DNA from: Oscillospiraceae bacterium
Lineage (GTDB): Bacteria; Bacillota; Clostridia; Oscillospirales; WRJC01
NCBI GenBank assembly: GCA_009783265.1
Contig: WRHM01000003.1
Location: 1-64,000 of the forward strand
Length of the DNA: 64,000 nucleotides
Reading direction: 5' to 3'
Shown here: positions 1-8,385 of the stretch, piece after piece
How positions within the stretch are numbered: position 1 is the stretch's first letter
Layout of the letters: every line of letters begins with the position of its first letter
The notes under the pieces: model-generated
What the model was told of the DNA's origin: nothing
What the model saw: the letters and a program-made list of their open reading frames with translations, nothing else
The model's database searches: none
Position numbers and translations under genes: made by a program

Positions 1-118
1 GCCTGAACTCAATCTCATTGAGAATTTTTGGTCTTGGCTTAAACGCAGGCTCAAAAAAGTCATTTCTCAATTCGATTCTCTCGACCTTGCTATTTCAGAC
101 TCTTTTAAACTTATTTAA
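1..118 (+). CDS. IS630-type transposase, C-terminal fragment (cut by window edge)
   Basis: The frame running from base 2 to the TAA at 116-118 encodes 38 residues that begin PELNLIENFWSWLKRRLKK. This matches the C-terminal catalytic block of IS630/Tc1-mariner DDE transposases, in which the glutamate of the NPIEN-like segment is the third catalytic acid. The rest of the gene lies off the left edge, so it cannot be told whether the element is complete or a remnant. It points towards the long minus-strand operon and ends 31 bases before the stop of the nitrilase-like gene. No terminal inverted repeat was recognised between 119 and 148. Confidence 0.8.
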   Translation, partial: PELNLIENFWSWLKRRLKKVISQFDSLDLAISDSFKLI

Positions 119-148
119 CTATAAAATGAATATTATTTTGTGTGGGTT

Positions 149-1417
149 TTATACCATTGGTTTAACAATATAAGAATCTTTGCCCACATTGTTATAATTA
201 TCAATCATGCGTTCTTTCTGAAACAAAACTTTTGTCTCACCGTTACCATCGCCTATTGACATCCAGTAAGTAAAAAATCTTTTGTTTAAATCTATTTCTT
301 CAGTGGCATATACAGAGTCTTTGTTCTGCACAAAATTTATTATCTCACCAAGAGGGTTTATTATTCTTGACGAAACCGAGCCCGTATACCCCGATACTGT
401 GACATATACTCCGTTTGTGCGTGCGATTGACCTTTGCACTACCTCGTCTTCTCCCATCGTGGGAATAAATATAATCTCGGCTCCCATAAGTGCAAGCGTC
501 CGCGAATTTTCCGGGAAATATTGGTCGTAGCATATAATAATGCCGATTCTGCCGAAATCAAGGTCAAACACACAGAGTTCATTGCCCGGCGACGTTCCCC
601 ATTCGGCTTCTGCGAGCGGCAAATGCGTTTTTCTATATTTTCCGCATATTTCGCCGCCGCGCCCTATGATAACGGCTGTGTTATATATTATATCGCCGTC
701 TTTTTCGTTCATCGTAAATATAATATAAGAGTTATATTTTTTTGCGTATTCGCCTATTATATCAGTCAAAGGACCCGGAATTGCCTGCGCTTTTTCATCC
801 AAAGTATAATTATTGTTGTGGCAGGTTTCGTAAACTAACTCAGACAGCAAAATAACGTCGGGATTTGATTCGCCGGCTTTATTTATTGTCTCTATCATAC
901 CTTCTAAATTTTCCTCAAGAGTATCTCGCTGTTGTTTATATGTAGTCGCTATTTTTACTATTCGCGGCGGATTATTTTCCGCAGTTTCGAGATTTATGTC
1001 ACGCCATTCGACAACCGCTCCCGGACACCATCTCGCGCCTATCTCAAGCATCACGTATTCGGCATTTTCGGGCGCGTCCAATTTCCTGTATAGCTTTATT
1101 GCTTTCCCGCCGTCAGTCTCAACTATATCGGCGTAATCTCTTTCGAGCATTTTTTTTTGGCCGTTATAAAAATTAATCATAGCAAAAATACTGTTTTCTT
1201 TGTTTTTCACATTCTGACAGGAAACCAACGCTTCGAAAATTATTGTACGCAAATTTAGTATAGAAATCATATTGCTTTTGAATTCGCCGTAAACATGAGA
1301 ATTATCGCCTGTGACAATACTTAATTCATTATTTTCGATATTAAATTCCGGCAATAATTCTTTTCGCGGAGACCATGAAGTCCACTCGATATTTTCTAAT
1401 AAATTTTTGTTTTTCAT
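149..1417 (-). CDS. Carbon-nitrogen hydrolase (nitrilase superfamily) with an extra N-terminal domain
   Basis: This 422-residue protein carries the nitrilase-superfamily Glu-Lys-Cys triad: Glu193 in LLSELVYE, Lys263 in YRKTHLPLAE and Cys296 in IIICYDQYFPE, spread over about residues 152-400. Members hydrolyse non-peptide C-N bonds of amides or carbamoyl compounds; the substrate here is unknown. Residues 1-150 precede the catalytic domain, have no triad residue, and look like a beta-sandwich (alternating hydrophobic strands), as seen in some clostridial family members. The ATG is preceded by a GAGGTG ribosome-binding site. It is the last gene of the minus-strand run that starts at 9951, separated from the upstream solute-binding protein gene by palindromic repeat A. 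No signal peptide, so it is probably cytoplasmic. The family call is firm, the substrate is not. Confidence 0.88.
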   Translation of the reverse strand: MKNKNLLENIEWTSWSPRKELLPEFNIENNELSIVTGDNSHVYGEFKSNMISILNLRTIIFEALVSCQNVKNKENSIFAMINFYNGQKKMLERDYADIVETDGGKAIKLYRKLDAPENAEYVMLEIGARWCPGAVVEWRDINLETAENNPPRIVKIATTYKQQRDTLEENLEGMIETINKAGESNPDVILLSELVYETCHNNNYTLDEKAQAIPGPLTDIIGEYAKKYNSYIIFTMNEKDGDIIYNTAVIIGRGGEICGKYRKTHLPLAEAEWGTSPGNELCVFDLDFGRIGIIICYDQYFPENSRTLALMGAEIIFIPTMGEDEVVQRSIARTNGVYVTVSGYTGSVSSRIINPLGEIINFVQNKDSVYATEEIDLNKRFFTYWMSIGDGNGETKVLFQKERMIDNYNNVGKDSYIVKPMV

Positions 1418-1492
1418 ATTTTTGCGTCACCTCGATTTTTTATAAAGTTTTATTTGTGTAATTTATAATTAAATTAACGCATGGTCATAATT

Positions 1493-1625
1493 AAAGCCCC
1501 ATTCCCAGAAGGGGGTGTCACGTAAGTGACGGGGGTTGCAAAATTAATTAGATGCTGTGTGGGGAACGACAACCCCCGTCAGCAACGATGTCGCTGCCAC
1601 CCCATTCTGAGAAGGGGGCTTTTTT
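1493..1625. repeat. Palindromic repeat, family 1, copy A (two units head to head)
   Basis: Two related units face each other: one runs AAGCCCC to GGGGGTTG and the second CAACCCCCG to GGGGGCTT, so the whole stretch is an imperfect inverted repeat of about 130 bases. Each unit contains smaller hairpins such as GTCACGTAAGTGAC and CCCCATTCTGAGAAGGGG. It fills most of the gap between a solute-binding protein gene and the nitrilase-like gene and is bounded by a T run at its right end, so its RNA would fold strongly and could attenuate the operon. Related copies lie at about 30567 and 51492. Confidence 0.8.
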
Positions 1626-1674
1626 AGAGATTACCGATTTTATTGTGTTATTTTTATTAGCACCATAAATTAAA

Positions 1675-3171
1675 TTAAGAAATATCTTTATATGTTTCAA
1701 CGGCTTTTTCCATATCGGCTATTACTTTAGCCTCATTTTTCTCCCATATTGACATAAAATCAGTCTTTTTTAGTCTGACATTATTAACATAATTTGAAAA
1801 TAATCCTCCCCAGTTAGATTTATATCCCAAATCAAAGCATCTTGTCCTGAGAATAATATCAAGCATATCGCTCGATTCTTCATCACGGAGAAATTTGCCT
1901 TCCAACGCGATTTTATAATAAGCAGGCACTAACAGGCTTCCGGATTCCGCCGCTATTGCTTCAAGCGTAAATCCCGCAAAATCAATTTCATCTGACGACA
2001 AGTTATTTGGGATGCCAACCATGCAGGCAGTGTCATGCACCATGTGGGCGTAATCTTCCTGAAATTCGTCTAATTTAGGGAACGGCAATACGCCAAACGG
2101 GGTATCCATATCGCGCAGCCTTATAACGCATTGCAAAACTTCACCGTAAAACAACGCCCTGTTTTCCTGAAAACATTTCGCTATTATCTGCCAGTCGGCA
2201 TTATACGTGACCGACTTATCCATTAACATTATGGTTTTTTCCATAACTCTTGTGATTCGTTCATTGTTAATAAATATTTCCGGATATCCGTTTTTATCCA
2301 TAACAGAAAAACGCATTCCCAGCCCAAAAAATAATCCGTCATAAGTACTGTCGTGAGTAGTAAACCCGAACTGGTCTGTTTTTGTTATTTTGCCGTCGCC
2401 GTCTAAATCTATAGTTGCGTCGCACATCAGTTCATACATTTTATCCGCTGTCCATTGATTAGCCTTTACCAGTTCATACGGGTCGGCAAGATTCAAATCT
2501 TTTAATAAATTTTTATTAAACATAAGAATCCATGTAGCGTCGTTTGCCATAATAGACAAATCGCCCGTCATAAACAGCGTCTTTCCGTAAATAGTAAACC
2601 CATATACAGAATTTTGGTCCCAATATTCCCGTGTCACATCTAAATATTTTACTTTTCTTAAATCTGACAGATATCCCTTCGAGGCTAAATATATGGTTTC
2701 AGGGGTGGAACACATAGATACCTGAAAATCGTTGGAATCGGCAAGAATTGATTTTTCGGCATGGGTTTGAAGGCCCGGGACTTGTGATTCTTTTACACTG
2801 AGAATTTTTATATTATACCGGTCTTCTAAAATCGTGTTTCGTTTATATACCGCGTCGTTTACCGGCTCGCCCGTTTCAGATTCAGCATATATATCCTGAC
2901 AGTGCGTCGGATAAAAATCGTCCCCCCTTACTAAGAACTTTATCTCTTTTCCTTCCCAGTCAATATTGGGCAGATTTGAAATCGGATGGTCAGCTTCTTC
3001 ATTAATATTATCGCCATTTTCCGCATCTTCGGCTATATTTTCATTTTTATTGTCTTTATTGCCGTCATTAATATCCGTATTTTTGTTTTCGCCGGAGCAT
3101 GAGAATAAAAACACAAATATTATCAAAACAAATATCAAAAATACTGGGCGTATAAGCGTTTTATACTTCAT
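1675..3171 (-). CDS. Extracellular solute-binding lipoprotein (family 1-like)
   Basis: The 498-residue protein starts with a signal peptide ending in a lipobox, LFSC with Cys25, followed by an Asn/Asp/Lys-rich linker to about residue 65. The rest has the long alpha/beta layout of ABC-type sugar-binding proteins. A calcium-binding loop of the EF-hand/dockerin type (DLDGDGKITKTD) lies at about residues 255-266. It should be anchored outside the membrane and bind an oligosaccharide or other solute. It is a paralogue of the proteins at 8386 and 31981, which share the internal loop and the NDA(V/L/I)Y(K/R/A)R segment after the first strand. No ABC permease or ATPase gene for it is present in the window. 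It follows the nucleoside hydrolase gene by 76 bases. Confidence 0.87.
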   Translation of the reverse strand: MKYKTLIRPVFLIFVLIIFVFLFSCSGENKNTDINDGNKDNKNENIAEDAENGDNINEEADHPISNLPNIDWEGKEIKFLVRGDDFYPTHCQDIYAESETGEPVNDAVYKRNTILEDRYNIKILSVKESQVPGLQTHAEKSILADSNDFQVSMCSTPETIYLASKGYLSDLRKVKYLDVTREYWDQNSVYGFTIYGKTLFMTGDLSIMANDATWILMFNKNLLKDLNLADPYELVKANQWTADKMYELMCDATIDLDGDGKITKTDQFGFTTHDSTYDGLFFGLGMRFSVMDKNGYPEIFINNERITRVMEKTIMLMDKSVTYNADWQIIAKCFQENRALFYGEVLQCVIRLRDMDTPFGVLPFPKLDEFQEDYAHMVHDTACMVGIPNNLSSDEIDFAGFTLEAIAAESGSLLVPAYYKIALEGKFLRDEESSDMLDIILRTRCFDLGYKSNWGGLFSNYVNNVRLKKTDFMSIWEKNEAKVIADMEKAVETYKDIS

Positions 3172-3247
3172 AAATTTTTACCTCATTTTTTATTGCTTTA
3201 TTAAAACTCCTCGGAAACTAAGTTCCGAGTTCAAAATTAATACAAGC

Positions 3248-4117
3248 TTATTTGTCATTTACCGTTCCGAAAAATTCCTCAAAAAACTTGTCGGGGATGA
3301 CACTCTTTGCTACATAATGATGGCCATCGCCGGGAATAAACTTCGTAGCGCCCGGATTCACAGTGCAGTCCACTTCGACTTTCCCGTGTTCAAAACCGCA
3401 TACATCATCACGGAACATCGTAACGGCGGCAAGCGGGTCGTGAAATGTGATTACATCCGTACTTTCAAGCCATGCCTGCGTAAAATCGACCACCGGCCGT
3501 AAAACAGGCGCGGAAAAACGCCGTTTTATATCTTCTTTATCAGTTTGTATCCGAACTTGGCCGGTGATGTCCCCGCCGATAAGATAATGAACCCTGACTT
3601 TTGCGTTGCAAGCCAGATAAGCGGCGTATGGATCACAAAAAATATTCCATTCAGCTGCCGTATCATTGTTAAAAATACCCCCCATGGTCACTAATTCCCT
3701 CAACATACCCGGTATTTCCGGGTCAACTGTAAACAGCAACCCGATATTTGTCATCGGCCCGATACTGAGTAGCGTGACTTCCCCCGGATTGTGGCGGATA
3801 GTCTGACGCATGAATTCTATGGCTCCGAACCGAGGATAGTTTGGTTTATATTTCCAGCCGCCTAAATATTTATTCTGAGGTGCTATAGGTTGTTTTTGCT
3901 CGGTAAGTAACGGCATTTCCGTGCCGGGGTAAACCGGTATATCCGGTTTGCCGATATTCGTACAGATTGCGCTTGCCATTTTAGCCCGTTCGTCCGCTTC
4001 GCCGCTCACAGTTGTGACACCTAAAAGTTCGCAGTCATTTTTGCGCAAAAGATACGCTAAAGCGATAGCATCGTCGATATCGCTGCCTATATCTGTGTCA
4101 AGAATTACTTTTTTCAT
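3248..4117 (-). CDS. Nucleoside hydrolase (inosine-uridine-preferring type)
   Basis: The N-terminus carries the calcium-binding DxDxxxDD signature of nucleoside hydrolases (DTDIGSDIDD, residues 7-16) followed by an active-site-like segment TVSGEA near residue 37. Later segments such as SIGPMTNIGLL and EWNIFCDPYAA are also family-typical, and the length of 289 is close to the usual 300-310. The enzyme would cleave the N-glycosidic bond of ribonucleosides or a related N-riboside, releasing base and ribose. It is the seventh gene of the minus-strand run, 22 bases after the amidohydrolase stop and before a solute-binding lipoprotein. With no signal peptide it should be cytoplasmic. Base preference cannot be read from the sequence. 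Confidence 0.9.
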   Translation of the reverse strand: MKKVILDTDIGSDIDDAIALAYLLRKNDCELLGVTTVSGEADERAKMASAICTNIGKPDIPVYPGTEMPLLTEQKQPIAPQNKYLGGWKYKPNYPRFGAIEFMRQTIRHNPGEVTLLSIGPMTNIGLLFTVDPEIPGMLRELVTMGGIFNNDTAAEWNIFCDPYAAYLACNAKVRVHYLIGGDITGQVRIQTDKEDIKRRFSAPVLRPVVDFTQAWLESTDVITFHDPLAAVTMFRDDVCGFEHGKVEVDCTVNPGATKFIPGDGHHYVAKSVIPDKFFEEFFGTVNDK

Positions 4118-4139
4118 TCTGTTCTTCTCCTTTTATTTC

Positions 4140-4940
4140 CTAAATTTTTAATAATTTTTCACCGTTTCTGTAAAATATATTGCGCCTGTCGTCGTCGGTT
4201 ATATCTGCCGATAAAACAGCACCTATGCCGTGATGAGTGTCAAACCACGGCAAATCCGTCCCGAATAAAATCCTGTCCGAGCCGACTTTTTCGCATAGCA
4301 ACTCAATCGCGCCGCAATTATCCATCACCGCCGTAAGCTCAGGCATCATGTTCGGGCAGTCTCTTGCGACTTCTGCGCCATATTTCCAGTCGTCGTGAAA
4401 GCTGTGGCCGCATATTAAAATTACATTAGGGTAACGCTCTGCGATCTTTTTTACAACGTCTGCGCCGTTATACTCGCTTTTGCCCCATGTGTGCAGCAAA
4501 GCCGGCAGACTATTCGCGTTCATATACTCAAAAAACGGCTTGTATGCGTCGTCCGTGAGTGGCGTGGCGTGTGAATCGGCGTGAAATTTAAACCCGAAAT
4601 AATATTGCCTGTTTTTTTCAAAACGGTCGATAGCTTCTTTATAATTTGTCCTGTTTGGTATAACAGAATGATACGCCAGAAAATAATCGGGGTAACGCTT
4701 TGCTTCGTTTAAGTTATATTCTTCTTCGAAACCTGCGTAATACAACGCATAATGAGAGCAGAACACCGTCAGTTTTGTATTGCACCGTTTCATCGTCTCT
4801 ATCATTTTTTCGGGGCTGTGCGAGGGGAAATATATCCCTGACATATAGTGCATGTGTGCGTGAAAATCAAGTATATAACAGTCGTCAAGTCTGCCAAATT
4901 CCCAGAAGTCCTGCGCAAGTTTTGATTTGTTGTTAATCAT
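4140..4940 (-). CDS. Amidohydrolase-2 family TIM-barrel metal hydrolase
   Basis: This 266-residue protein has the ligand set of metal-dependent amidohydrolase-2 enzymes: the HxH motif in LDFHAHMH (His27, His29), His150 in PALLHTWG, His179 in ICGHSF and Asp229 in LFGTDLPWFD. Such enzymes hydrolyse amide, ester or lactone bonds or decarboxylate aromatic acids; nothing here fixes the substrate. Its start overlaps the end of the upstream paralogue by 8 bases, so the two are translationally coupled. It shares its overall layout, including the LFG(T/S) segment near the C-terminus, with that neighbour, which has lost most ligands. The downstream nucleoside hydrolase gene begins 22 bases on. Cytoplasmic. 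Confidence 0.85.
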   Translation of the reverse strand: MINNKSKLAQDFWEFGRLDDCYILDFHAHMHYMSGIYFPSHSPEKMIETMKRCNTKLTVFCSHYALYYAGFEEEYNLNEAKRYPDYFLAYHSVIPNRTNYKEAIDRFEKNRQYYFGFKFHADSHATPLTDDAYKPFFEYMNANSLPALLHTWGKSEYNGADVVKKIAERYPNVILICGHSFHDDWKYGAEVARDCPNMMPELTAVMDNCGAIELLCEKVGSDRILFGTDLPWFDTHHGIGAVLSADITDDDRRNIFYRNGEKLLKI

Positions 4941-5685
4941 AACATGCCTCCTTTATAAGTCTTTTTAAATTTCCCCCTGCTATTTTACGTTTATCATCTT
5001 CACTTATTTCAGCATGTTTTATCACTAATATATGCGCTCCCATATAAGATATCGGGAAACCGCTCCCGAATAAAATCCTTTCAGCCGGATATTTTTTTAT
5101 CATATCTTTCAGTCCGCAGTCAGTCAGCATATATGTCATATCAAGGCATAAATTAGGGTACGCGTCAAGAAACGGCCTCAAAAATCGGTCGTTCGGCCAA
5201 CAATCCGCATGAGTTAATATAACCGTCAAATCACGAAAATCACGCATTATATCATCTATTTGTTCAAGAGTTATCCCGCGGTCCGTATTTAATAAAACAG
5301 GTATTTTGCGTTCGCAAGCCATTTCAAGATAATCGCCTATTGCAATTTTGCGGGGAAGATACCTGTGGCCTTTCGGATTTACCGTAAGCGCGGAGATATT
5401 ATTTTGTTTCATCAACTGCGGCAGGACATACGGCGCGGGGTTTTCATCTGTGCGCGAGGGGAGTATATGCCATACGCCTTTTAGATTATCTTTATCTATT
5501 ATGTCATCAGCAAGCGAATTATTGGCGAGTATCGCCTCGTTTATAGTTTTAAGCACCAAACCTCCGGTAATACCGGCGTTTTCCATATTTTCAACCAATT
5601 CGTTTATACCGGCGCAGCATTTCAGATTTTCTGTTGCCGTCTGCGGCCCGTAATTTAAATTGCAATCCCAAAATTCAAGTTCCAT
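4933..5685 (-). CDS. Degenerate amidohydrolase-2 family paralogue, metal ligands replaced
   Basis: This 250-residue protein aligns by eye with its downstream neighbour, but the first motif reads DCNLN (Asn9, Asn11) instead of DxHxH, the later LLHT is LLNT (Asn133), and LFGTDLP is LFGSGFP (Gly209). Only the His of THAD (His159) is kept. The usual binuclear or mononuclear metal site should therefore be absent. It overlaps the intact paralogue by 8 bases and has nearly the same length, which suggests a non-catalytic subunit or binding partner rather than a decaying gene: the reading frame is intact and well translated in appearance. An altered metal-free chemistry is the other possibility. Confidence 0.78.
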   Translation of the reverse strand: MELEFWDCNLNYGPQTATENLKCCAGINELVENMENAGITGGLVLKTINEAILANNSLADDIIDKDNLKGVWHILPSRTDENPAPYVLPQLMKQNNISALTVNPKGHRYLPRKIAIGDYLEMACERKIPVLLNTDRGITLEQIDDIMRDFRDLTVILTHADCWPNDRFLRPFLDAYPNLCLDMTYMLTDCGLKDMIKKYPAERILFGSGFPISYMGAHILVIKHAEISEDDKRKIAGGNLKRLIKEACYD

Positions 5686-5745
5686 ATTATTCTCCTATAT
5701 TATAAATATTAACGTAGAAAATGCTTATTTTGAACAGATAAATTT

Positions 5746-6273
5746 TTATATAAAATATAATGACGGTTTAATATCTTTTTCAAACTGAACAAACATTGAA
5801 AATGATGTTTCAGATACTCCATTTTGTTTTAATAAATCATTTAAGTTAGATATAATTTGCTTCCAAAATAATTTATTTGATACTGAAAAAGTTTTTCCTG
5901 TCCCTTTAATCAATTCTTTTCGAGATGCTAAATTGTCTGTGAACAAGTGGAAATGAGCCTGCATAACATCTTGTCTTTTACCGCCGTTTATTAATAATAC
6001 AAAATCTCTATCATCATTTTCACGGATTTTAACAGCCATTTCGATTATTGCTGAAAAATCTTCATCTGACAGGCAAAAAATATTCCGCGCAATTTTTCGT
6101 GGTATTATTAATATATGATTTGGATAACAAGCAGATGGGTGATTGAAAGAAAGAACTTTTTTATTTTGCATTATTTTTCTTATAGGAACTAAAAAGGGAA
6201 AATACGCAAATACAAAGCCAATAAAAGTTCCCATGATTTTCAATCTTGCTATACAAAAAAGTAATTTGCCCAT
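5746..6273 (-). CDS. HIT-like protein with HxH motif
   Basis: The 175-residue protein resembles the histidine-triad fold: a central HILIIPRKIARNIFCLSDED block matches the strand-helix part of HIT proteins (usually xGHxLVIPKxH...LTDED), and QAHFHLFTD about 60 residues later stands where the HxHxH motif lies, with only two of the His residues kept. HIT enzymes hydrolyse or transfer nucleotidyl groups. The first 30 residues are hydrophobic and could be a membrane anchor. The ATG has an AGGAG site just upstream. It sits 60 bases after the DegT gene and 61 bases before the degenerate amidohydrolase. The assignment is by motif only; a related nucleotide-phosphate hydrolase of the same fold is possible. 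Confidence 0.55.
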   Translation of the reverse strand: MGKLLFCIARLKIMGTFIGFVFAYFPFLVPIRKIMQNKKVLSFNHPSACYPNHILIIPRKIARNIFCLSDEDFSAIIEMAVKIRENDDRDFVLLINGGKRQDVMQAHFHLFTDNLASRKELIKGTGKTFSVSNKLFWKQIISNLNDLLKQNGVSETSFSMFVQFEKDIKPSLYFI

Positions 6274-6332
6274 TTTTTCTCCTAATTTATTCTCTGTAGA
6301 TTATATAAATTTCCTGCGTTAGATAGCATATC

Positions 6333-7583
6333 CTACAAATTTTTATCCGCGTAATTAATGACCTGAGCGACTTGCTCCATGTTGGATTCCGTCATATTTA
6401 TATTCATCGTGAATCTGAGACAGCGCGACAGAATATCGAGCGACTTCGGACACATATCCGCGCTGTACCCGACATTTCCGTGATAACTTGGGTCATTCCA
6501 CGGATAACCTGCCGGAGTAGGCGAATGCTTTTCTATGATTGCTTCCCAGTTCTTGTAGATATGCCTGTCGGGGAAACCTGCCTCGTTATAGACCGAACCT
6601 ATACCAAGCCCCTGTTCGCCCATCAGTTTCGCCATACCTTTTGCTGATTTGTCGTCTTTGACGATCAGAGAAACAGAAAATCCGCAGTCGCCCTCAGGGT
6701 CGTCTACATGCTGCAATATATAATTCACGGGCTTGTCAAGGCATGACAGCAATTTCTTTTTTAGCGAGCGCGTCTTGCCCAGTATCGCGTCGAGTTTCGA
6801 TAACTGCACCCTCGCCACCGCCGCGCACAATTCGTTACCTCGTATGCCTAATTGAGTATATGGTGCTAACTTTGACCCCTGTGACAGTCCCGTTTTCCAC
6901 ATGGGCGAACCGGGGTCGTGCGCGTATATGCCGCGTAAAAATATATCTTCGTCGTTGGCGAAAAACACTCCGCCCTCGCCGCACATAATAACCTTGAAAA
7001 AGTTCAGGCTCCACGCGAACGCGTCTGAATCAACGCCGGTATATTTCCCGAAATATTTCGAGCCGATCGCCTGACACGCGTCTTCTATCAAAGCGATATT
7101 ATGCTTTTTGCATACTGCCCTAACCGAATTTATCCTGCCCGGTATGCCCTGCATGTGTACTAATATAACCGCTTTTGTGTACGGCGTGATCTTTTTCTCG
7201 ACGTCGGCAGGGTCAAGTCCCAGTGATTCGTCTATCTCGGCTATCACAGGCACTGCCCCGGCGTTTGTCACGGCAGAAGCCGTCGATATATATGTATATG
7301 CCGGAACAATCACTTCATCGCCTGGGCCTATGCCGTTAGCCGACAGGCATAAAGTCAGCGCGCTCGTCCCCGACGCGACCATCAACGCGCCTTTTACATT
7401 GAGTTTCTCCCGCAGTTCGCTCTCAAAAAGCGGGCATTCTCTTGTCTCGCCCTCACCGGGGTACCTGAACAGCGTTTGTGGTTTTTTCAATACTTTCGTA
7501 ACCGCCTCGATTTCGCGCTCATCGACTGCGCTCCAGCCAAGCCCGCCGTCTGGCAGCGGCGTTTTTATTATCTTTTCGCTCAT
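6333..7583 (-). CDS. DegT/DnrJ/EryC1/StrS-family PLP aminotransferase
   Basis: The 416-residue protein has the layout of sugar aminotransferases: SGTSALTLCL near residue 70, the PAYTY segment, the EDACQAIGSKY block with the PLP-binding Asp, and SLNFFKVIMCGEGG with the Schiff-base lysine. Family members transfer an amino group from glutamate or glutamine to a keto sugar, or use PLP on related nucleotide sugars. The N-terminus (PDGGLGWSAVDEREIEAVTKVL) differs from typical lipopolysaccharide-sugar enzymes. It lies between nagB (21 bases upstream) and the HIT-like gene, so amino-sugar metabolism is a reasonable setting. It is complete and cytoplasmic; the substrate is unknown. Confidence 0.88.
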   Translation of the reverse strand: MSEKIIKTPLPDGGLGWSAVDEREIEAVTKVLKKPQTLFRYPGEGETRECPLFESELREKLNVKGALMVASGTSALTLCLSANGIGPGDEVIVPAYTYISTASAVTNAGAVPVIAEIDESLGLDPADVEKKITPYTKAVILVHMQGIPGRINSVRAVCKKHNIALIEDACQAIGSKYFGKYTGVDSDAFAWSLNFFKVIMCGEGGVFFANDEDIFLRGIYAHDPGSPMWKTGLSQGSKLAPYTQLGIRGNELCAAVARVQLSKLDAILGKTRSLKKKLLSCLDKPVNYILQHVDDPEGDCGFSVSLIVKDDKSAKGMAKLMGEQGLGIGSVYNEAGFPDRHIYKNWEAIIEKHSPTPAGYPWNDPSYHGNVGYSADMCPKSLDILSRCLRFTMNINMTESNMEQVAQVINYADKNL

Positions 7584-7604
7584 ATAAAATCCTCCATATA
7601 TTTT

Positions 7605-8360
7605 TTATATTTTATAATACTCTATATCAATCATAGACGCGCTGTCATTATCTATATACAAAGTCCAGTCAGGGTGGATTTTCAATATAGTCGCCGGAAC
7701 CATATTTGTTATCTTTTCAGACGTCAGGGTATCGCTAATTGCTTTAGCTTTTACTTTGTATGGCACTGCCGATACAATATGCGCGCATTTAAGAATTTGT
7801 TTCGGCGTCATAGATATTGCTTCTTTCGGCACATCGTCAAAAGTCTTGAACCACCCTTCTCCTAACTGCTGATTCCGGCACGCATCGTCAAGCTTTACGA
7901 TTTTATAAGCGTCAGCGCAATCAAAATCAGCCGGAGGATCATTAAACGCGATATGCCCGTTTTCGCCGATACCTATAACCCCGACGTCGATAATTTCACG
8001 GTTAATTTCTTCAGTGAGTTTTGAAATAATATTTGCCACCCCTATCGACGTATCGACAAAATTTATTTTTTTCAAATCAATTTTAATCTTATTTATAAAT
8101 CTTTCTTTCAGATATTTTATAAAACTTGCGGGGTGAGTTTCGGGCATATCAATATATTCGTCAAGATGAAACAGTTCTATTTTTGACCAGTCGATATTTA
8201 ATTTTAGCAATGCCTCAAAAGTCGTAAACTGCGACGCTCCGGTTGAAACCAGTATACGCGCGTAATTTTTTTCTTCTATAGCTTTGTTTAATAATAAAGC
8301 TATATGCCCCGCGGCTTTTTCTCCTAAAATTTTATCGTTTTCAGACAATATTATTTTCAT
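7605..8360 (-). CDS. nagB: Glucosamine-6-phosphate deaminase/isomerase
   Basis: The protein of 251 residues starts MKIILSENDKILGEKAAG and contains the NagB signatures LSTGAS-like (LVSTGASQF), HLDEY and GVIGIGENGHIAFNDPP. The enzyme converts glucosamine-6-phosphate to fructose-6-phosphate and ammonia, the step that sends GlcNAc into glycolysis. The frame is open upstream to 8456, but that would overlap the preceding gene; the ATG at 8360 has an AGGGGG site 8 bases upstream and starts 25 bases after the solute-binding protein stop, so it was chosen. It is the second gene of the operon. No nagA (deacetylase) is in the window, so deacetylation must happen elsewhere or the incoming sugar is already free-amine. 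Confidence 0.92.
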   Translation of the reverse strand: MKIILSENDKILGEKAAGHIALLLNKAIEEKNYARILVSTGASQFTTFEALLKLNIDWSKIELFHLDEYIDMPETHPASFIKYLKERFINKIKIDLKKINFVDTSIGVANIISKLTEEINREIIDVGVIGIGENGHIAFNDPPADFDCADAYKIVKLDDACRNQQLGEGWFKTFDDVPKEAISMTPKQILKCAHIVSAVPYKVKAKAISDTLTSEKITNMVPATILKIHPDWTLYIDNDSASMIDIEYYKI

Positions 8361-8385
8361 TTTTATGTTTTCCCCCTGTTTTTTA

